From Flavihumibacter solisilvae (lineage in GTDB: Bacteria > Bacteroidota > Bacteroidia > Chitinophagales > Chitinophagaceae), in assembly GCF_000814475.1 (NCBI RefSeq), contig NZ_JSVC01000021.1, positions 62,001-126,000 on the forward strand: a stretch of DNA of 64,000 nucleotides, in the 5' to 3' direction. Positions 62,238-64,000 of this stretch are shown one piece after another. Below the pieces are notes generated by a model. It had not been told where the DNA came from. It saw nothing but the letters and a program-made list of their open reading frames with translations, and did no database searches. The first letter of the stretch is position 1. Every line of letters starts with the position of its first letter. A program made the position numbers and the translations under genes.

Positions 62238-62990
62238 ATGCCCATCGTTGCTATTACCGGGGCAACTTCCGGATTTGGAAAAGCCTGTGCCGAGAAATTC
62301 GCCTCAAATAAATATGATATCATAATAACCGGCAGAAGAAATGAACGGTTACAGGATATCAGGGAGCAACTGGAAAAAGATTTCGGAATCAGATGCCTTG
62401 CCCTATGTTTTGATGTGCAGGAAAGAAATGCTGTAAAGGAAATATTTGCCGGACTTCCCGATGAATGGAAAGTTATTGATCTCCTCATTAATAACGCAGG
62501 ACTCGCATTGGGAAGGGATTATTTCGACGAAGCCGATCTCGACGACTGGGATCAGATGATCGATACCAACCTGAAGGGCCTATTGTATGTCAGTCGTGCC
62601 GTATTGCCGTATTTCCCTGACAAAGGCGGGCATATCATCAACATCGGGTCTACTGCAGGAAAGGAAGTTTATGAAAAAGGGAATGTCTATTGCGCTACAA
62701 AACATGCGGTCGATGCAATTTCCAAAGCAATGAGGATAGACTTACTGAGACATGGAATAAAAGTTACCGCTATTCATCCCGGCGCCGCTGAAACAGAGTT
62801 TTCAATGGTACGATTCAAAGGTGATACCGGAAAAGCAGATGCAGTTTATTCAGGCTATAAAGCGTTGACAGCAGCGGATATTGCCGATGCTGCCTGGTAT
62901 TGTGCGACCCTTCCCCCGCATGTTTGCATAAACGACCTTGTTATTACCTGTACCGCACAGGCAAACTCTTTTTATACTGATAAACAATAG
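62238..62990 (+). CDS. YdfG-like short-chain dehydrogenase
   Basis: This 250-residue SDR has TGATSGFGKACAEKFAS, NNAGLALGRDYFDEADLDDW, INIGSTAGKEVYEKGNVYCA with Ser and the Tyr-x-x-x-Lys (YCATKHAVDA), and HPGAAETEF. The match to YdfG (3-hydroxy acid/serine dehydrogenase, NADP-dependent) is close through the whole length. It is cytoplasmic. Its stop lies only 2 nt from the converging end of sprA. Confidence 0.9.
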   Translation: MPIVAITGATSGFGKACAEKFASNKYDIIITGRRNERLQDIREQLEKDFGIRCLALCFDVQERNAVKEIFAGLPDEWKVIDLLINNAGLALGRDYFDEADLDDWDQMIDTNLKGLLYVSRAVLPYFPDKGGHIINIGSTAGKEVYEKGNVYCATKHAVDAISKAMRIDLLRHGIKVTAIHPGAAETEFSMVRFKGDTGKADAVYSGYKALTAADIADAAWYCATLPPHVCINDLVITCTAQANSFYTDKQ

Positions 62991-62992
62991 CC

Positions 62993-64000
62993 TTATTGTG
63001 CGAGTGATACCCGCACCTGCAACCCAGCACGTGTAGTGGTAATAGGTGCGGACGTCGAGACCTTCGGCTCTGTTCGTCGCTGATCGAAGAACAACCTTAG
63101 GTTTATGCGATTATTCAGTACGTAGTCGACAGAAGGTGAAATGGTAATCACACGCTGGCCCGCAGTCGGCAATGCTGCTTCCTGGTCAAGCCTGCTGTTA
63201 GCTGTTGCATCATCCCGAAGACTCAGGTCCAGCCTCAGGTTAAGGTCGTTTGACAATTCTTTTGCAGACTTCTTCATACCCGGAAGTTTGATCTTAAACG
63301 GCAGGTTGAGTCCACGCTTTCTCCATCCCACTCCTATTGTAAACTCTTCTGATCTCGCTTCGCTCAGCTGGAAGTCTATCAGGCTCAGGCTTAACTGGCG
63401 GCTTTTCTTGTACTCAAATCTTGCGGTAAGCTGGTTAGTGAACTGCATGTCTATATCCAGGAACGGTGCGAATGCCTCTGCAATGGTGATGTTCGGAACC
63501 AGGAAATAAGGATAAAAATTTCCTGTTGCAGTATCAATGAATCCAGGATCATTGTAGCCGAGCGGATCACTGAACATCAGGTTATTATTGAAACTGTTCA
63601 TACTGAGATTGCTCGTGTATGCATGAGTAAGGGTAAAATTGGTAAAGGTCTTTTCCATTCCCGGGATCCTGGTAAGTCCGGTATACGTTACACGCCAGTT
63701 GGGTTTTGGTATTATTCCTGAAAACGGGTTTGAACGGATATTTCCATTCTCCTGTTTAATAAGCGGAACACTGTTGGGATCCTTGTTTGTGTAAGCCGCA
63801 ATGAATGAAGGTATCAGTACATCCTGGGCATACCTGCCATAGCCGGTGTAATAGCCATCAGGAAGGAACTTCTCCGAGGGATCAAGACTTTGCCAGTATT
63901 TGTTGTTTTCTGCGTTTCTCCGGCTGAGTATTATCCTGTTTTGTTCAAATCGCCTGAACGTTTCCGTTACTTCATTTGGCTCGAACTTGCCAAACAGCGT
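62993..64000 (-). CDS. sprA: Cell-surface protein SprA, C-terminal part (type IX secretion)
   Basis: The open minus-strand frame continues without a stop to the window edge, so about 335 C-terminal residues of a very large protein (about 2400 in relatives) are visible. Matching SprA segments are KFEPNEVTETFRRFEQNRII, DGYYTGYGRYAQDVLIPSFI, NPFSGIIPKPNWRVTYTGLT and SFNNNLMFSDPLGYND, followed by a barrel-like end (TRAGLQVRVSLAQ). SprA (Sov) is the giant outer-membrane translocon of the type IX system and exports CTD-bearing proteins such as the one at 59547-62204. Confidence 0.92.
   Translation of the reverse strand, partial: TLFGKFEPNEVTETFRRFEQNRIILSRRNAENNKYWQSLDPSEKFLPDGYYTGYGRYAQDVLIPSFIAAYTNKDPNSVPLIKQENGNIRSNPFSGIIPKPNWRVTYTGLTRIPGMEKTFTNFTLTHAYTSNLSMNSFNNNLMFSDPLGYNDPGFIDTATGNFYPYFLVPNITIAEAFAPFLDIDMQFTNQLTARFEYKKSRQLSLSLIDFQLSEARSEEFTIGVGWRKRGLNLPFKIKLPGMKKSAKELSNDLNLRLDLSLRDDATANSRLDQEAALPTAGQRVITISPSVDYVLNNRINLRLFFDQRRTEPKVSTSAPITTTRAGLQVRVSLAQ

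Noticed and set aside
1-64000. CRISPR arrays, phage modules or plasmid functions
   Set aside because: No evenly spaced direct repeats with unique spacers, no Cas proteins, integrases, capsid or partition genes were found.

Overview
The window is chromosomal DNA of a member of the Bacteroidota, most likely a Chitinophagaceae-type (Chitinophagales) soil or water bacterium. The evidence is three SusC/SusD outer-membrane pairs, the type IX secretion component SprA with a type-B CTD cargo protein, E1-alpha/E1-beta fused dehydrogenases, paired DUF1573 proteins, a Bacteroidota-type YebC, and recurrent TAnnTTTG promoter boxes close to start codons. No phage, plasmid or CRISPR features were seen.

Layout. 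1-5.6 kb: transporters (a partial MFS, a DedA protein with an added secreted N-terminus, a dicarboxylate symporter split by an in-frame amber codon, an APC permease), then YebC. 5.7-12.3 kb: a secreted tandem-barrel protein, a fused branched-chain-type E1, two DUF1573 proteins, PPK2 and an aminotransferase. 12.3-16.8 kb: a non-coding stretch, tRNA-Met, and a copper operon read right to left (metal-binding AraC regulator, CopA, CopZ, His-rich lipoprotein). 16.9-21.9 kb: an MpaB-like oxygenase and a two-gene mutagenic polymerase cassette (short DnaE plus Pol IV) behind a perfect 8-bp dyad.

22.7-30.0 kb: Sus operon 1 (SusC, SusD, DUF5011 lipoprotein), bracketed by two paralogous proteins of about 210 residues that resemble IS1595-family transposases but have lost at least two catalytic acidic residues. 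Two copies of a hairpin repeat flank one of them. This is the most unusual part of the window. 30.1-36.8 kb: a second fused E1, an FAH-family enzyme, the pth-rplY-prs translation/PRPP block, a small membrane protein, RadC and DUF3467. 36.8-39.7 kb: a coupled pair of putative outer-membrane proteins, one carrying ComEA-like helix-hairpin-helix motifs. 39.8-50.5 kb: Sus operons 2 and 3 in tandem.

50.7-64 kb: housekeeping and envelope genes (folD, queE, a PorE-like OmpA protein, dprA, guaB, lnt, an alpha/beta hydrolase, a T9SS cargo protein, an SDR) and the C-terminal end of sprA. Many operons end in clear intrinsic terminators. Several promoters put the predicted transcription start almost on the ATG, suggesting leaderless or near-leaderless mRNAs.

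Functions are assigned by reading motifs and family resemblance, without database searches.
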